Source of the DNA: Anseranas semipalmata
Lineage: Eukaryota > Chordata > Aves > Anseriformes > Anseranatidae
Assembly (NCBI GenBank): GCA_013399115.1
Contig: VXAA01003000.1
Location: forward strand, 184,428 to 248,427
Reading direction: 5' to 3'
DNA: 64,000 nucleotides
The position numbers and the translations under genes were made by a program. How positions within the stretch are numbered: the first letter of the stretch is position 1; each line of letters begins with the position of its first letter. Below are positions 38,789 through 52,497 of this stretch, one piece after another. Below the pieces are notes generated by a model. That model did no database searches. It was given only the letters and a program-made list of their open reading frames with translations, and was not told where the DNA came from.

Positions 38789-38844
38789 NNNNNNNNNNNN
38801 NNNNNNNNNNNNNNNNNNNNNNNNNNNNNNNNNNNNNNNNNNNN
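38789..38844. other. Assembly gap (56 N)
   Basis: A run of N directly after 13 A. As with the other gap, an unread homopolymer or simple repeat is the likely cause. Confidence 0.99.
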
Positions 38845-41454
38845 ACCACCCTGATTCTGAACTGGGCAACCCTGCTGAACTACTTTTCTCCTGAGGTTTG
38901 GATTCAGAAAGCTTTTCTGATGCATGCCAGTGAGTACTGGAGTTCTACATACTCTTTTGTTTCTGTAAAGAAGCAAAATACTGGATTTCATAGATGTTCA
39001 AATTGATTATGACTGTCCCAAATAAAGATTAATTTGCAGTTTTTATATTGCTAGAGGGATGTTTGGGGCATCTATCTGAGTTAATAGCAAAGGGATGGTA
39101 GTCTCTGAGATAGCAGAGAGTGATAGGATGTAAGGCAGTCAACAAATTCAGGCCAGAGATACACGCTTTTGCTACAAATATGTGTCCTACTCTTTTCAAA
39201 AAGCCTCATTCACAGAACTCCCCTTTTTCCTGTCCTCACTTTGAAAGGGCAGGAAGGACCAAACCTTTCCCTGGGAGTTCTGTTGCACAAATTTGAGGCA
39301 GAAGTTGTCGCATCGTGTTATATTCACTCTTAGCTGTGGTCCCTGTGCTACTGAGAGCGCTTGCCAGGCAGCTCAGGGCCACCCGGCCTTTCCCAGGGAG
39401 GCCCCATGAGCTGCAGCGCCTGTACCAGCACAGCGAGTGCAGGGCATGCTCCTGTCAGCCAGGGCCTGCTGGAGTTTGCTCTTCAGTTTATTTCTTCCTC
39501 TGAAGCTGATATTTTGAATGTACTTTTCAAAACAAAAGACTCTCTTAGCCAAGCAGTATATCACACCTTTAAAATGCAACAGTGACACTAAATAAAGACC
39601 TATTGCTGTGGCAGAGGATCTCATGAAGCATTTAGACAAAAGGCATCCACTTGTTTTCCTCCTGTAAAAAAGTATAGATTCCACATCATTATATCTTTTC
39701 TAAAGTTGAGTTTTGTTTTTCTAAATTGTATCAGAAAAATAAAACTTAAATTGACTCAGTGAACAACTTTAAATACTTAGGACTTTTTATTGGGACTGAC
39801 TTTTGATTTAGATGTTTTATATTAAAAAGCACTTGAACTATTTTTTTCTTTGAGTTCTTCTACTTTCTATTTGCTGAAAATGCTGCAAAAAAAAAAAAAA
39901 ATGTTTCGGATCAACCCACTCACCCTTTGAACTCCAGCAGTTTCCTTCCTTAATTTCTAGAGAATGCAAAACCAGATACACACAATGTCCTGTCTGAAAT
40001 ACACACACCTGGTTCATAAGACCATGCCTCATGTATGAAATGAAGCTATAACACTATTAATATTAAAGACTGATTCTGCAGTCTTGCAGAATTGGGGTCC
40101 TTGGAGTCTCTCAGTTCACTGGAATGACTCTCATTGTACTCCTGCACGGAGTGGAAATAAGGCAGCATGCAGGTGTGCTACTGGCCTGGCAGCAGGGCCA
40201 GGAATCTGCAGCACTGCTGTTTCTGCTGTGGACACCGTGTGCATATGATCAGATGGTCCTCCCTCTCTCAGGATTAACGGAGACCATGCACCCCACTGGT
40301 AGCATGCTTGTTTTTGTTGGGATTGTTCAGTACAGGGAGGTATGGATGCCAGCTCCTGCCTTTTTGTTCCCCCTCTGTTTTATGTGAGTCTTTGCTGACC
40401 TGAACCAGCAGAGCTTCCTCTGGTGGACTGGAAGAAGCTGGACTGTAGTTTTCAGGAGGAAGATGGGGAAAACAGTAAGGAAAAGACTTTAATCTACTGC
40501 CAGATATTGAGTGCTTCAGCTGACATGGTCAGATGCCTCCCCTCTGTTTCCCTGCTCCAGGTCTTGCCTAAGGGAACAAAGAGTCAAGACAAGTCCCAAG
40601 TGAATCATTTATGAGATATCTTCCATCAATCTGGCATTTCTGGGGGGGACAATAATCCAGCGGGAGTGGGGAAGAAGGAGCAGGAGCTGGTGAGGAACCA
40701 GAGACCTTGGTCTCCGCAGCCCCAGAGGAGACCAAAGCCCTGGCAGACCCTGACAGCTCCAGCAGGGAAAAGATGCATTCCTAAAGAGGTAGAAATACAG
40801 CCCTTTGGGCTACTTTGTTCCAGTCATGCCTTTCTGACCTTATAGAAATATAGGACGGACTTTCAGAACTGGCAGACTGTTCAGAAAGGAGTTAAACACC
40901 AAATACCAGAGTGCCCCTAGTTTCACCCAGGACACCACGATTTTATTACACCCTTCTTTGAAAGCTGACAGTCTGCAGGCCAAGCACTTATAATTTTTCT
41001 TTTTTTTTTTTTTTACTTTCTCATACACAGAAATTCTCCTCAAAGCTTCTTACCTTAAAGCTAAGTGCCAAAAAATGTTCAAGTGCCAGCCAATGACTCA
41101 TCTTTTAAAAGCCTGGCTTTTGGAAGGTGGTTTTCATTTCAGGAACTTGGGATTGCTTCCTGGATACTAAACATTGTGGGATCAATAATTAGGCTAGAAA
41201 AATGTCGAAAAAGAGGTAGTTTAAATATTTAAACATCAGTCATCTTTGGGGGGTTCTGTTAACTAGAGATATGTGGGAGTTCCAAGAAAAGGAAAAAACA
41301 GAAAGGCCAAGAGTTTGGCTGATGACTCAAAATGGCCAACATCCACTTTATATTTTTTTAATACTAAAACTTATTCTAAATCATTTTAATCTCTTTTTAA
41401 TAATGGAACCAGACACATACATCACGTTGCCTTGGAAAGAGTAGAAATACTATC
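38845..41454. other. No gene seen
   Basis: A GC-rich patch lies at about 39340-39440. Poly-A at 39887-39901 and poly-T at about 41000-41014. An 8-bp perfect inverted repeat at 40073-40092 resembles the centre of an old palindromic repeat. Confidence 0.55.
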
Positions 41455-41479
41455 TTTTTTTTTTTTTTTTTTTTTTTTT
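41455..41479. repeat. Poly-T tract (25 T)
   Basis: The longest homopolymer in the window. No target-site duplication or retrocopy was recognised next to it. Confidence 0.9.
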
Positions 41480-41926
41480 ACGTGGGTGCAAATGGAAAGC
41501 ATATGATGACATTCCATCTTTTCCTCCCCTGTGCTATGTTTCACCCATTTCTCAACACACAACACAGACATATGGCCTTTATTAGTGCTGCAGTTACATG
41601 TCATCATTTTGCCATCATGCAAGCCAAACTTTTGAAGTGCTCTTTTGCTTCTAGGGATTTCCTTGTTTACACACCACCTAAAATCTTTTTTGCACTATGA
41701 TGAAGGCATGTGGGAGCACGGAAGCCTGTACACAGGTGAAGGCATCTGTTCGGGCAGGGAGGAGGAAGGGCAAGATCTGCTAATCCTGATGCAAGGATTG
41801 ATCATTTCTGTCTGGAGTTAATGTTGTTTATCAGCCCCAGCAGAACAGTGGCTGGACACCTCAAGCAGAAGACTATACTAGTGGGAATAAACTAAGTGGA
41901 AGAGGAAAATTTAGAAAGCAGAGGAA

Positions 41927-41934
<8 letters not shown>

Positions 41935-41959
<25 letters not shown>
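41935..41959. repeat. (AG)n microsatellite
   Basis: About twelve uninterrupted AG units preceded by an A run. Confidence 0.95.
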
Positions 41960-42625
41960 TTTAGTATGTCAGATCCTAAACATGAATTACTTCTTCCTCT
42001 GATGCAGGTTTTCCAGCATAATATTCAGGGTAACTCTGTCTTTTTTTTCCTTTTTACTAAGGCTAACAATTATGACTTGTGTGGTGCTACTCTCAGAAGC
42101 TGCTTATAAACACAGTTCAAATGCATATAACAATCTGACAGCATGCAGGTGCCCTTGTCCACGGCTGTTCTGGGTGACATATATATAGCTATCTGGTTAT
42201 TCTGGGATTGGTGACATCCTGGACTGACATTGCAATCTGTTAAGAAGCAGTTTTGAAAAAGTCTAATGACATGGTATAGATTTTCCTGGAGAATGAACAG
42301 CTATCAGAATTCTTTCCCACCTCATCTGCTCTTCTGTGTCAAAGAGAAACTAGCACCAAAGGCTTCAAAGTAAGGTCAAGAGTCCTTGATTTAGCTGGTT
42401 ACTGAGCTAACGGCTCCTAGAGAGATTTATTCCTAACCACTCAGCTGAAGCATATGTATGTTTAGCAATTAAACTGCACACCAAAATGTTGGGCCCTTTC
42501 TATTCATTGCTGTGTTTTAGAGCAATTGCTAATATAACCATAGCTTAGTTTTTTTCTCACAAATCATAACTTATTTTTTTTTTCACAGAAATCAACCAGA
42601 AAATAAGAATTTCTTCTATCCTGAC

Positions 42626-42644
42626 AAAATAAATAAATAAATAA
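42626..42644. repeat. (AAAT)n microsatellite
   Basis: Four to five AAAT units, directly readable. Confidence 0.9.
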
Positions 42645-45600
42645 GAAGAAGTAAAACAACCAACCAAGCACTACATCCATTTACCCACAGTCCAGTTTTA
42701 ATTCCCAGAAATGAAGAGTTTCAAATCATGCCACTAAGTATCATAATGCAAACATCCCATTATTTTTTTTTCCAACCTGCCGACAGCTGCAAGTTAGGTA
42801 ACTTTGATCTTTTTCAGCTGATAGGTATAAAAACATAGGCCACACGGTCAGTCCTCTCTGAAACCCTCAGCATGCCACATTCCAAGCACTGCCAGCAGCA
42901 AGCATCACCCACTGCCGCGGTGTTGGAAGCAGAAGTTTAACTGCAAAGCAGAGGTGGTTCATACGGTGGCAGGCTTCAGGACTCCACTTAATTTCCTACA
43001 AAGTCACCCTTGCTCGCAGAGTCCCGTCCCGCTGGATGCTCAGGTCCCGGTTTTGCTCTCAGGCGCAGGAGAGCTGCTTAGCTTCCTACACTAGGTGGCA
43101 TGGAAGGACCAGGTTTCTCCACCCCCACCACCGTCCGGCGGCACACGATGCTGCTGCAGAGTCTTGTGTTCTGCAGAAATGTTTATTTTTTAATTTAATT
43201 ACCTGACAGAATTTTACCAGGCTAAGTGCTGAAGCTCTTCTTCGAGGGGTTCCCTTGTGACTTTTCCATTCCATCTGAGTGCTGGGCTCTTCAATGTCTT
43301 TTGTGACTTTCCCTCTTAAATTTCCAGTATCATTTGCCTTTCAGCAGCCAGATATTATACATTCTAACTCTGTACCTTACCCAGTTAAGTCTCAGATTTC
43401 CTATTAGTCTTCCCCATTTCCCCATTACTCTACATTTATATATGCCAAGAAACAGCACTGACATCTTTGAACTTTTACAATTCGCAGAGGAGGAACTTGG
43501 AAGTCTGTCTGACAATACACTCAACTCCTCTGAATCACAGCACTTTAGATGTCTGAAATAGTCAGACTTCTTGAAGAGGTCAGTTTGCTTCTTACCTTGC
43601 TCAACTAAGCTGATTACTGCAAATTATTGACCCTATAAAGCAATCAGGCTAGATCCGTCATTGCTGGCACTGGGAAGGGCAGTGTTGCTCAATATTGCGA
43701 TTGCCGTACCAGCCCAGCATAAGTCCTGCTACAGCCCAGCTGCAGCCTTCCTAGTCCTTATCCCTATCCCATGGCAGACAAGATGCATAATGAAGATCTT
43801 TCTTCTCAGTCAAGCCAGGACGTCCATTTGGCCCTAAATTGTTTGGATGAGGAAAACTTAGAGCATAGTCATCACCTCGTATTATTCCCTCTCCACTGTC
43901 ACCACAAAGCACCTCATTTCTACCTGGCGTTTTCCAATACTGTGTGGGTGCAAAGCCATTCCCATTACTTCACTGTTCTCCCAACATGCTACTTACCAGC
44001 TTTCCAGCAAAGAAACCCTGCCCATGCACCCCCGACCCACCCCATATATGTAATCTGCCTTCCTCTCCTGGAGGAACAGCAGGGGTCAGATTACCTCTCG
44101 AGGTGCTTTCCGTCCCTGTTTTCTGTGATTCCCTGAGGAGAGGCTTATCCCTGAGGCAACATCTTGCAGGACACCAGGGTTGTACTGGTGAGTGTGTTAA
44201 AGCCAGAATCGGGGAGGGAGGTGTTTAGCATTAATGGCAGAGGCCTGACTTTTCAAAATGGAAGATTTTCTCATCATGTGAATGGGACTGAGTCATTCAG
44301 GTTTTGTCAGCTGGAGGTTCAGGAAAAGAGGTGTCCCAAGACAGTTCACTGTATTTTTTAATCCGATCCTGCAGTTCCAGCTCTTTAACTCTGTCTTGCC
44401 CTACTTTCTGCTCTCTTGTCCTTACTGAGGTGATTTTCCTTCCCTCCTTCTCCCTGCTGCACTGAGCTGACATCTGCCTTCCTCTCTGCCTGGCCCAAAC
44501 CTCCATGGCCCTTGTCAGGGCACAAAGTGAAACAGACAGACCACCTGTACCAGGAGTAGAAAAAGAAACCATAAAAAAACACCTGGAAGCAGGCTGAAGC
44601 CAAGGGAGGCTAGAGCCAGGCACAAAGCTCATGAGAACATTTATCCCCAGTTTTGGTTCAAGGAGACATCTAGTGAATATACTCTGTGGCCATTATAAAT
44701 GCCTGTATTTCATCACTTGTTATACAATGATAAGCACCACTAGCACATTTCAGTTTCCATGGTATCCACAGAAATATATTTTCTGGAGAAAAAGAGTTCC
44801 TATGAGAAGCTATATATTATGGCACTGTCACCACTTGGCACGGGCAAGCCCACCATGTTACAGGAAAGGGAGAAGGCAATGTTACCTCACAACTTCCTCC
44901 TGGCTGTGTACTACCTTGTGGTTCAAAAATGGGGGAAAAAACTCTGGGAAACTTTGAGAAAGATATTGGAACAAACAAAATGAAATTATGGTACCGGGGT
45001 GACCAAGTGGGGATATGTGTTGTCCTCAGTTCCACCAGTGCAGGTGTAAGTAAGAGCTAAAAATTACACATAGGGCACAAACAAACACATGACAATGTGA
45101 AATGCTATAAAGTTTTAATTGCTGCTTATGTGGCTAAGGCATTCATAGCTCTCTGCTCATGAGTCTTGAGCAATGTGGTCATTCCATCCTTGGGATCATA
45201 AAAATTTACTGCATGCCTTCACGTGTTCTCCCTATATAGCTCCATTTTATTTCACTGGCAAAATACGGCCAGCTGGAGTTACAGCTCTGATTAACTGAAC
45301 GCTCAAGATGCAGAATGCAGTCTCCAGAATACATCACATTCACAGCAATATTCTGACTGTAAAAAAGGCTTGACTTTTTAATCTGTTCCAGAGATGCAGA
45401 TAAATGTAATGTGTCAGAAATAGGGACCACCTACACATCAGATCACACTTACAAGGATAATGTATGCAGGCGTACAAAATTGCCATGGAACACAAAGCCA
45501 CCCAGAAAGGGGTACTTCCCCAGGCTACTGACTGGTTTATTCCACATTTCACTGGCTTTGTAAGGCACCTTGGTGACATTTGGTTTCAGCAGAGCCACCT

Positions 45601-47294
45601 GAAGGGATGAAAATGCACTGTTCTTGGACAGTCAACACCAGGGACATTATGATTTTCAAATATCTTGCCAAAAGACAAAGCCAGGAGCAAACAGCATTGC
45701 AAATCAGAACCTTACTTCAAAATCATAAACAAAACTGATGAATGTAAGCTTCCTAGTAGAGACACTGAAACAGCTCCATTAATTGCCAGTTATTAAGATT
45801 GCCAAAGCATTTTTAGAGGGAGGGAACTGAAACATTTTTCTGATGTTTCTAAAAAGAAGAAAAGGGGGAGAAAAAGGAAGGAAGAAACACAGTTCTGTGA
45901 CTCAGAGGTGCAACTGAGATAAAAATCTAAATGTTGCCACAAGTGGGATCACTGAAGCCCAAGGCAAAACTCTACTTCTTGGAAATTTGCAGAGGATCTT
46001 GGAAGAATTCAGTGCTTTTAGATGAAGAACACCAAAATGAAAACAATGTCAAAAAGAGAACTTGAGGATGAAACAAGATGGAGTATTCAGTGCTAAATCT
46101 TTATTTCTCTAGTCCAGAGAGCAGTAAACATTGATGGCTAGCTTGGTATACTAAACCTGTGTTTCATGTTACTGCTCTTGTTCTGCACATGAGGAGGAGA
46201 AGAAAAGTATGGGGCTTCCCATCATCAACATGCAGATGTCAGGCAATTTTTCATGTGCTTCAATAAACTCAAACACCGTTCTTGTCTGTTTTCGCAGAGT
46301 TTGTCTAAAGAGTCCTCAAACAAAACTACCCGGCTTTGCTTAACCCAAATACAATCCTATAGTAAGAAACAGTAGGAATTAGGAAGATAGAGTGGCACCC
46401 CAGCTGCCACTTCAGACACATATGTCCATCACCGTGGACTGTGTTGTCCAGGTGCTCCGTGTCAAATTTACACCCCACAGTTATTCTGGTGACTGAAACC
46501 CTGGAGAGTACGACTGTGTCACGCTTAAGCCCTACACACAGAATTGTGCCCCTGCGCTTCCCAGGTGAGTGCTCCAGTCCTGGGTATCGTTCACAGTCTT
46601 GCTCTCAGCATCAACGAGGAGCAGCTGCAAGAGGAGGGCTTGGAAGGAGCCACCTAAGACACACAGGGGCCTAGAGGCTCAGACACTGCTGGGGAGCACT
46701 GGGTGCCCATTCAAAGCTCTGGTGCTTCTTTTAGGGGCAGATCTGAACCTAGCTCTTCCATCTTGCAGATAAATGTCCTACAAAGCACTGTCAGGTCACT
46801 CTAAAGTCAGGTGGGTCACCTTAGATACTCCAACTGAAGCCAGTCTACTTGGAATAAAATGCTTTTGCTGAAGCAGAAGACAAGTGTGAAAATGACTCAT
46901 GTGGCTGGGAAGTGGATGTTTGGTTTCTAGACTGTGTTGCAGTGAATATAAAATGCTGCACACAATGCGGATGTCTCCTTGGAAGAGACCAAGGAGCAAT
47001 GCTCCAAACCTTGCATAGGCACAACCAGCTTGCAGGGGATTAGTAAGAACATTGTCCTGTGTGGCACATGTGCTCAGATTTCTTCAGAGAGATGAAAACT
47101 TAGCTAGCTCTCCTGTCCTGATGCATGCTCCAGCCTACCAGGTAATATATCCTCCCACAGCAGCTTTTGTGAATCTAGCATTTATCTCATCTGCAAGTAC
47201 CCAGATGAAAATCTTTTGAACACTTTAAATGTTCTGAGATTTTACTTCACCAAGAAACATTTTTTTTTGTTATTTTATTTTATAGTGTTGTTTT
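42645..47294. other. No gene supported
   Basis: A GC-rich patch with about eight CpG lies at 43015-43145. A possible but weak exon lies at 46481-46564. Other frames, including 121 codons at 43771-44136 and 111 codons at 44297-44632 (minus), show no domain I recognise. Confidence 0.55.
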
Positions 47295-47317
47295 TGTGTG
47301 TGTGTGTGTGTGTGTGT
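47295..47317. repeat. (TG)n microsatellite
   Basis: About eleven uninterrupted TG units. Confidence 0.95.
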
Positions 47318-49084
47318 CTTAGAATGAGGGCGTGAGCTGGCAACTGAGCCAAAAAAAATCACTTAAATGCACAGCTCTTCTGGTGGCAGATTGTTCCCTG
47401 TAGGAGGTCACTGGTTGTTCTTCATATCTCATGGGTGTTGCAGAAGTAGTTCTTAGGGAGCTATAAAAAAACAGAAAGGAAGGTTGTTTGGCATATTCAG
47501 AATAGAGTGTTCATATAATCAGAACAAAATATTGCATCGAGTTCTGTGAATGGTACACAGATACTATGGGCAATTGGAACATTATACATTTATATAACGC
47601 ATAATTACTTAATTCAATTATTCAAAGAAAATTACTTCACACCCCTACAAAATACCCTGTATCTTACTAAGGAGACAGATATGCCTGGTTTTACACTCAA
47701 GTAATGTCACCTTCAGCAGAAGCTCATTTATTAAAATACCAGAATACTGCTGTATGATGCCTATCGTAACACCCACCTCCCACGCACACAGGGCAGTGTG
47801 CATCTTATAACAAAGGAGGTATTCACAGCTATTATCTTGAAAGGTAGTATGGGTGATAAATGCATTAAAGGGACCAGAGAAATGTTCACTTCACCAAAGG
47901 AAACCTAACATAGCTTAGGGGTGTTTTTTACTGGAAGCTGAGGTGCATCCATACTTGGTATTCCAGGACCAACTTCCCTGCACGCTGTCCAAAACTTTAT
48001 TGTAGCTTTGAACTTCACCTGTGTTTTACAGCTACCAAGAACCCCAAATCCAGACACTTTACCCTGTGCTCCCAAAAGGTCCAAAAACTAAATTTGTGCC
48101 TCAGCTCTTTAGCTAAGGCCCTTTGGCTAAGCCACTTGGCAGCTTCACGTAGGCCTGCTACCACCAAGACATTGCCGCCAGCTCAAGCTTTCTCACAGGC
48201 AGGAGCAGGAACAGGGCTACCGAGAGCCCCTTGGTTTGGCTTAGACAGACACTGGTGACTGGATTCACTGCTTCCCTGCAGAAGGGTGCTGGCTGCAACT
48301 TATGTTGTTGTTATTATCACTACAACAGCTCTCTGTCTATTAATATGTCTTTTGTGCAAAATCCAGTCTGGCACTTTCAAGAAGGAAAAGGTGGTAATGA
48401 AGGGAATCTCAACTCCTAAACTCACTCCAAACTATTGGAAAAAATCTTGAGAGTGAGCTATAAATTCCTGGGACAGAATTAAATAAAAAAATGAAAAAAA
48501 AAAAAAAAAACAGCCTCAGTACTACCTCTGCATAGAGTGACCTGATCTTTCTCTCCTCCATTGCTTTTGTTGAATATTTAAGAAAAGATAACAGACTTCC
48601 AGTGCAGCAGACTGACAAACGGCATTTCAGTGAGAAGTCAGCCCTCTGCATTGGCCACGTGAAGTGTGGGACAACCTGCTTGCCCAGTTGGTAGCTGAAG
48701 GTGCTCAGCAGGTCTAACTGCAAAGGCGACAGCTTTGCTTTCCGAGCTCAGATTATGTTATTCAGAGCAACCCGCAACCTCTTGTGTGTTGAAACTCACA
48801 AAGCCCATTGGGACTGAACCAGGGCACCAGCTGCTTCCAAACAGGAACAGCCAGATTTGGGGGGTTTCACACCAGCCACAGGACAGAGATTAGCAGTCAT
48901 GAGGTTCATGCAGGTCAGACCTTCCTTTTTCCTTCAGCGAGTTTAACTCCTCAAACACAGCAGACTCACACTTTGTCTTCATGCCATGTCCTGGCAGTGC
49001 TCGCAGGAAGCAGGAAAACCTAACACATGCTATATAAAACAGCAGAAACACGCACATTGTGTAACAAATGTCTGTTGAAAGGAG
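47318..49084. other. No gene seen
   Basis: Poly-A at about 48494-48510. Frames are short and unremarkable. Confidence 0.55.
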
Positions 49085-49440
49085 ATAAAGAGACCGCCCG
49101 ATTTCTTTCCCTTTTTCTCCTGTGTCCTCATTCCCCTCCGCCCTCCCGCCCGGCTGTCTGGGGGAGGTTTCACATTGCATTAGCGTTACCGCCCGTGTGT
49201 TGGCCTGTGCTGTGCCACCGCCGCCGGCTGCCTGGCAGCTGGGGCAGGGACAGCCTCCGAGGGGCAGGATGGGGACCCCTCTGCGGTGACAGACCCTCAG
49301 CCCGAGGCAGATCTGCAGGGCGCGGAGCAGCCTCACGGCATCACTGCTCTGCCCGTCACCAGTCGCCACTTCCAGCTGCCTTCGGTTGGGTATCTAGGGC
49401 AGCTTTGGCAGCTCTCAAAGCCTATTGTTTTGATGCTGAT
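49085..49440. promoter_or_regulatory. CpG-rich island
   Basis: By eye about 20 CpG occur within roughly 300 bases, in a GC-rich block inside AT-rich DNA. Examples are CCGCCCTCCCGCCCGGC and CACCGCCGCCGGCTG. Unmethylated CpG islands usually mark vertebrate promoters. A 148-codon frame (49027-49473, plus) crosses the block and ends in TAA, with AATAAA overlapping just downstream (about 49472-49479). A 159-codon frame is open on the other strand. Neither product was recognised, and long open frames are expected in GC-rich DNA. Confidence 0.5.
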
Positions 49441-52400
49441 GACGCCCAGTTAGACCTTGACCCTCAGCAGTAAATAAAAGACATCTTTCTTTTTTTTTTT
49501 TTTTTTTCCCAGGGAAATCCATCATACTGAGCAATGCCTCTTGTATCTAACCTCATTAAAGGAACTCGTCTAACTCAGCTGCACTGAGGAAACTCTCACC
49601 TCCCCCAAAGGCAATGACTCAAGATACTAATCAGTACAACAAGGATGTCTGAGGGTTTTTCCATCCACTACTTCAGTCTGGGCTATACTTTTCCTTCCTC
49701 CACTACTGTAGCCACAAAGGCTGCACTCGCGTTGTAAAGGAAGGCATCCAGCCACTTCTTGTGCTGACCGCCTGGGGTATATGCATATTTAAGCCAAGTG
49801 CCAAACAATTAAAAGTGGCCCAGAGCACACCCAGAAGAGGCTATATTCTGCTTTACTGTACCCTTCCCTCTTTACTGCTCTTTGCTTCTGCTTTCTTTGC
49901 TTTCTGTCATCATTTTGACCTTGCAGTCTTTTGGGGTTTGAGCAGAAGTAAGTGCCATTTCTGAAGAAAACTCTTAAAGAAAATATGGCTGCTGCATCTG
50001 GCCCAGAAACATCTTCACAGCTGCTGACCATCACAGTTTCATCCCTGGCTGTTGAAGAGATGAGATAGGATCACCCTCAGGATTCAGAAATATGTCTCAC
50101 TAAGGCCTGACCTAACAACATAACACCAGCTAAAGTCACTCTGCTCACATCTGGAAACAAAATTGGTGGGTTCTGACCTTTTTGGTATTATGAGCAATGA
50201 AGGAACTGGCAGGAGCCACAAACAGGACATGGGGATTTTCTAGAAAACCGAGGGCACCCCACTCCCATTTACTTTCCCTGACAGTGCATGCCCACGTCCC
50301 TCCAGCCTGCACAGCAAATCCAGTCAGAACTTACTGCTAACAACACTGAGCCACCTCTGAAAGGTGATTATTAAAAGTCATTCATTGCATTAATTCACAA
50401 CACTAATTTAACGTCAGCAGACCTTTATCTTTTAGCCTGGGGGGTTATGCTAGCTCCTGCAAGCCAAAGCCCAATCATAATAAGTGTCTTGGATTGTAAT
50501 TACAGGGTGATTTCCAGTGATACCAACTGCATATTTTGCCTCTGTGTGTTTTCAAGGCCAAAGGTTGCCTCCCTATTACAATGCCTTTGTGTCTATACCA
50601 AAAAAAAAAAAAAAAACACCTTTTTAATAACAGTTGAGTTACTGGAAAGAAAATATGTTATGACTAAATGAAGTGGAGCACCTACAGCTGTGCTCGATGC
50701 AGGAGGAGGGGAGCGGGGGCTCGCTGGGGCCGGAGCAGAGCCTGCTGCTCTCTCTTTCCTTAGGAGGGGAAAGGAGCAGCGCAACTTCAGATCTCATTCC
50801 TCATTTTTTGCAGGCTGCGAGGTTGAAAACAGTTCAGATTCCTCCCACAGCTCTCCTCCACCACCACGGTGCATGAAACCTTTACTCAAAAATAATGCCT
50901 GATACTCCCGCAGCTCCTTCCTGCACCCTTCAGCTACCAAAGAAGCCAGCTCAGTGAGACGCTTGGGCAGGTGCTTAAATTTAATTACAGAGTTAAGTGC
51001 TTGGCTGGACCAGGGCAGTCCTAGTTTGGAAAAATGTGCCTTTGAAAGTGGTGTTTCAGAGACTTAGGATGCTGTTCTGACCGAGTGACTACCTAATTCC
51101 CTAGCACAGAGCTAGAATCTCCAGACCCTTCAAAATATTGTTATTAGGTTCTTTTTTATTTTTCTTCCAAAAATAAATCAAGGTGAAGCTACATTTCAAG
51201 AAGCAAGCAAAGGAACTAAGGCATATTTGTATTCTGATTTACACAGCAGTTAATGACAAGTAATATACTAAAATCAAGACAGCAACCTTAAATTAATGGG
51301 GGGCGGGTATGAATATAATCACTACTGAAGCAGTTTTGATGTATGTTTTCTGGTCAGGAAGAACAGCTACGTTTAAGCTGGGCCAAATTTCAGGAATGCA
51401 ACCGTTTCCATTGGAAATAATATTGTGCTCCACATTCATTTTCTATGGTTATGCAAGTATTTGATAAATACACCATCAATGGATTACAAGAAAGGCAATA
51501 TTTTACCTATAGAATGTGTGCTGGGCCTAAGACACGATAAGTGATAATGAGTGATTATGTCAGAGAGTAATTTGTCTTAGAGGTTGTGTTCTAAGAACTA
51601 TTATTTTTTCAACAATTTGTCACATATGCTCTTGTATTCATAGTTTACAAGATGTCTTTTTTTTTCTTTTAATCCAAGCTGAAAGGGAAAATTTAAAAAA
51701 GTAAGAGTAGAGTCTAGAAAGTGGAAATAATTGCAAGAAAATTTTGTTAACTATAAACACAAGGAATTTGGTCAGATATTAGAAACACATCCGACAAGAT
51801 GCTCTCAGCCTATTTAAAGGTTGTGGAATGCATCTTTTTCTTCAACAACGCATCTGTTGACAAGCTGCCAAAACTCTGAATTGCAAATCCTCCAACCATG
51901 AATAAATCAAAGGAAATTCCAAGATATAACTAAGGCAGCTTAAATGACTTATTTTGCTATAGTAACTGCAAATTCTCCATGAAGATACATCGGATCTGCC
52001 ACAACAAGTCAAACATATTTAAGCCACCCTCAGTGGGTATTACGACTCTGCTGGTAAAGACATGTTGTATATAATCCAAGCATGTCTGCAAAGACCTGAT
52101 CCGCTTCCTGCTGAAGACAGTGAATTTTGCTTCAGACTCGATAAGTTTATTAGACTGAAATGGCCAGTAGGCTGCAGTGTTGATCTGGGAACACCATGTG
52201 CTTTTACTTCAGGGGGTATTTATTTGGCTGGGGAAAATCTTTTCCATCTAGGAGAAGGGACCTTGGGGAGTGCACTCAAGGAGGGGCATTATTTCTTATT
52301 TATCAGGGTCTAGCAAGTCAACCTGCTTGCCACCATCCCAGGCCCTGTTTTGGCCTGAGCTGTTAGCAGTTTGAGCCGTGCAGATTGCTTCCAGTGGGAC

Positions 52401-52497
52401 AGCAGGCTGGCACAAGTTGTGTTTCTTGGGCGTTGACTGCTTTATTTACAAAGAGGGTGCAAAGCCCTGCTTCTCTTACCAGGGAAGAAATAATCAG
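49441..52497. other. No gene supported
   Basis: Poly-T at 49490-49507, poly-A at about 50600-50616, and a small GC-rich patch at 50690-50775. The 83-codon frame at 52062-52313 was considered and not recognised. Confidence 0.55.

Noticed and set aside
49027..49473. 148-codon plus-strand frame ending near AATAAA
   Set aside because: It crosses a CpG-rich block where stops are rare; the product is low in complexity and unknown. Kept only as part of the CpG island entry.
52062..52313. 83-codon frame next to the integrase relic
   Set aside because: Checked for a retroelement protein; no motif was seen and the strand is opposite to the relic.
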